The translations under genes were made by a program, and so were the position numbers. Shown here piece after piece: positions 36,662-36,751 of a stretch of 36,751 bases of DNA. Under the pieces are notes generated by a model. That model was not told the origin of the DNA and did not search any database. It worked only from the letters and a program-made list of their open reading frames with translations. The stretch is from the NCBI GenBank assembly GCA_021737545.1, contig JAIPDT010000010.1:1-36751 (forward strand), given 5' to 3'. Within the stretch, counting starts at the first letter, position 1. Each line of letters begins with the position of its first letter. The DNA comes from Desulfobacteraceae bacterium (GTDB lineage: Bacteria > Desulfobacterota > Desulfobacteria > Desulfobacterales > Desulfosalsimonadaceae).

Positions 36662-36751
36662 GATGACAGTTTCGTAAAAAGTCAATTTTTAGATGGCAAA
36701 GTAAAAAATTCAAGATCAAGGCGCGCAAATATCGAGGAATGCAGCGTACTT
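36662..36751. repeat. Left half of the long palindromic repeat (copy B, cut by window edge)
   Basis: Bases 36662-36751 match 16831-16920 with few differences, from TTTCGTAAAAAGTC through GATGGCAAAGTAAAAA to CAGCGTACTT at the last base. The second half, expected to be the inverted arm, lies outside the window. It sits upstream of dxr. Confidence 0.85.

Overview
The window is a compact, gene-dense piece of bacterial chromosome of moderate GC. It carries almost only housekeeping genes and has no plasmid, phage, IS, CRISPR, rRNA or tRNA signal. The gene families suggest a Desulfobacterota (Desulfobacterales-like sulfate reducer) genome: PurL fused to an N-terminal PurS-like region beside a separate long PurQ, type-2 LeuC, an HslV with an N-terminal extension next to xerC, HDOD and LysM proteins, and dispersed 'GTAAAAAGTC' palindromes. 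This taxonomic call is inference from families and was not tested.

Layout, left to right. (1) 1-5859, all minus: coaBC, a diverged family-4 uracil-DNA glycosylase, a Rho-N domain protein, a HAD phosphatase, xerC, hslV and hslU (cut at the left edge only by its last codons). (2) 6097-9734: a plus-strand TetR regulator meets, tail to tail, a minus-strand set of CoA-disulfide-reductase-like flavoprotein, mscS channel and hisN-like phosphatase. (3) 9863-10942: two tandem Hsp20 genes on plus with a candidate promoter and a strong terminator. (4) 10954-16777, minus: clpS-clpA-aat (a complete N-degron recognition and tagging set), then a HIT protein, leuC, leuD and hisE. (5) 16778-21937: a long palindromic repeat, then secA, folD and argC on minus. 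(6) 22024-24874, minus: patatin-like lipase, TPR protein and M23-like peptidase with overlapping stop/start codons. (7) 25001-27665: a small HTH/zinc-ribbon protein on plus and the aromatic-pathway pair aroF-aroB on minus. The pair is preceded by a promoter, a 36-residue leader peptide containing Tyr-Phe-Trp-Trp-Trp and a rho-independent terminator, which together look like a transcription attenuator. (8) 27696-29892, plus: LysM protein and HDOD protein. (9) 29905-36612, minus: DUF4124 protein, purQ, purL, rseP and dxr. The window ends inside a second copy of the long repeat.

The most interesting items are the aromatic-amino-acid attenuator in front of aroF-aroB (27404-27665), the modular family of palindromic repeats, the uracil-DNA glycosylase with both catalytic motifs altered, and the translationally coupled lipase-TPR-peptidase operon. 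I found no complete new defence or mobile system.
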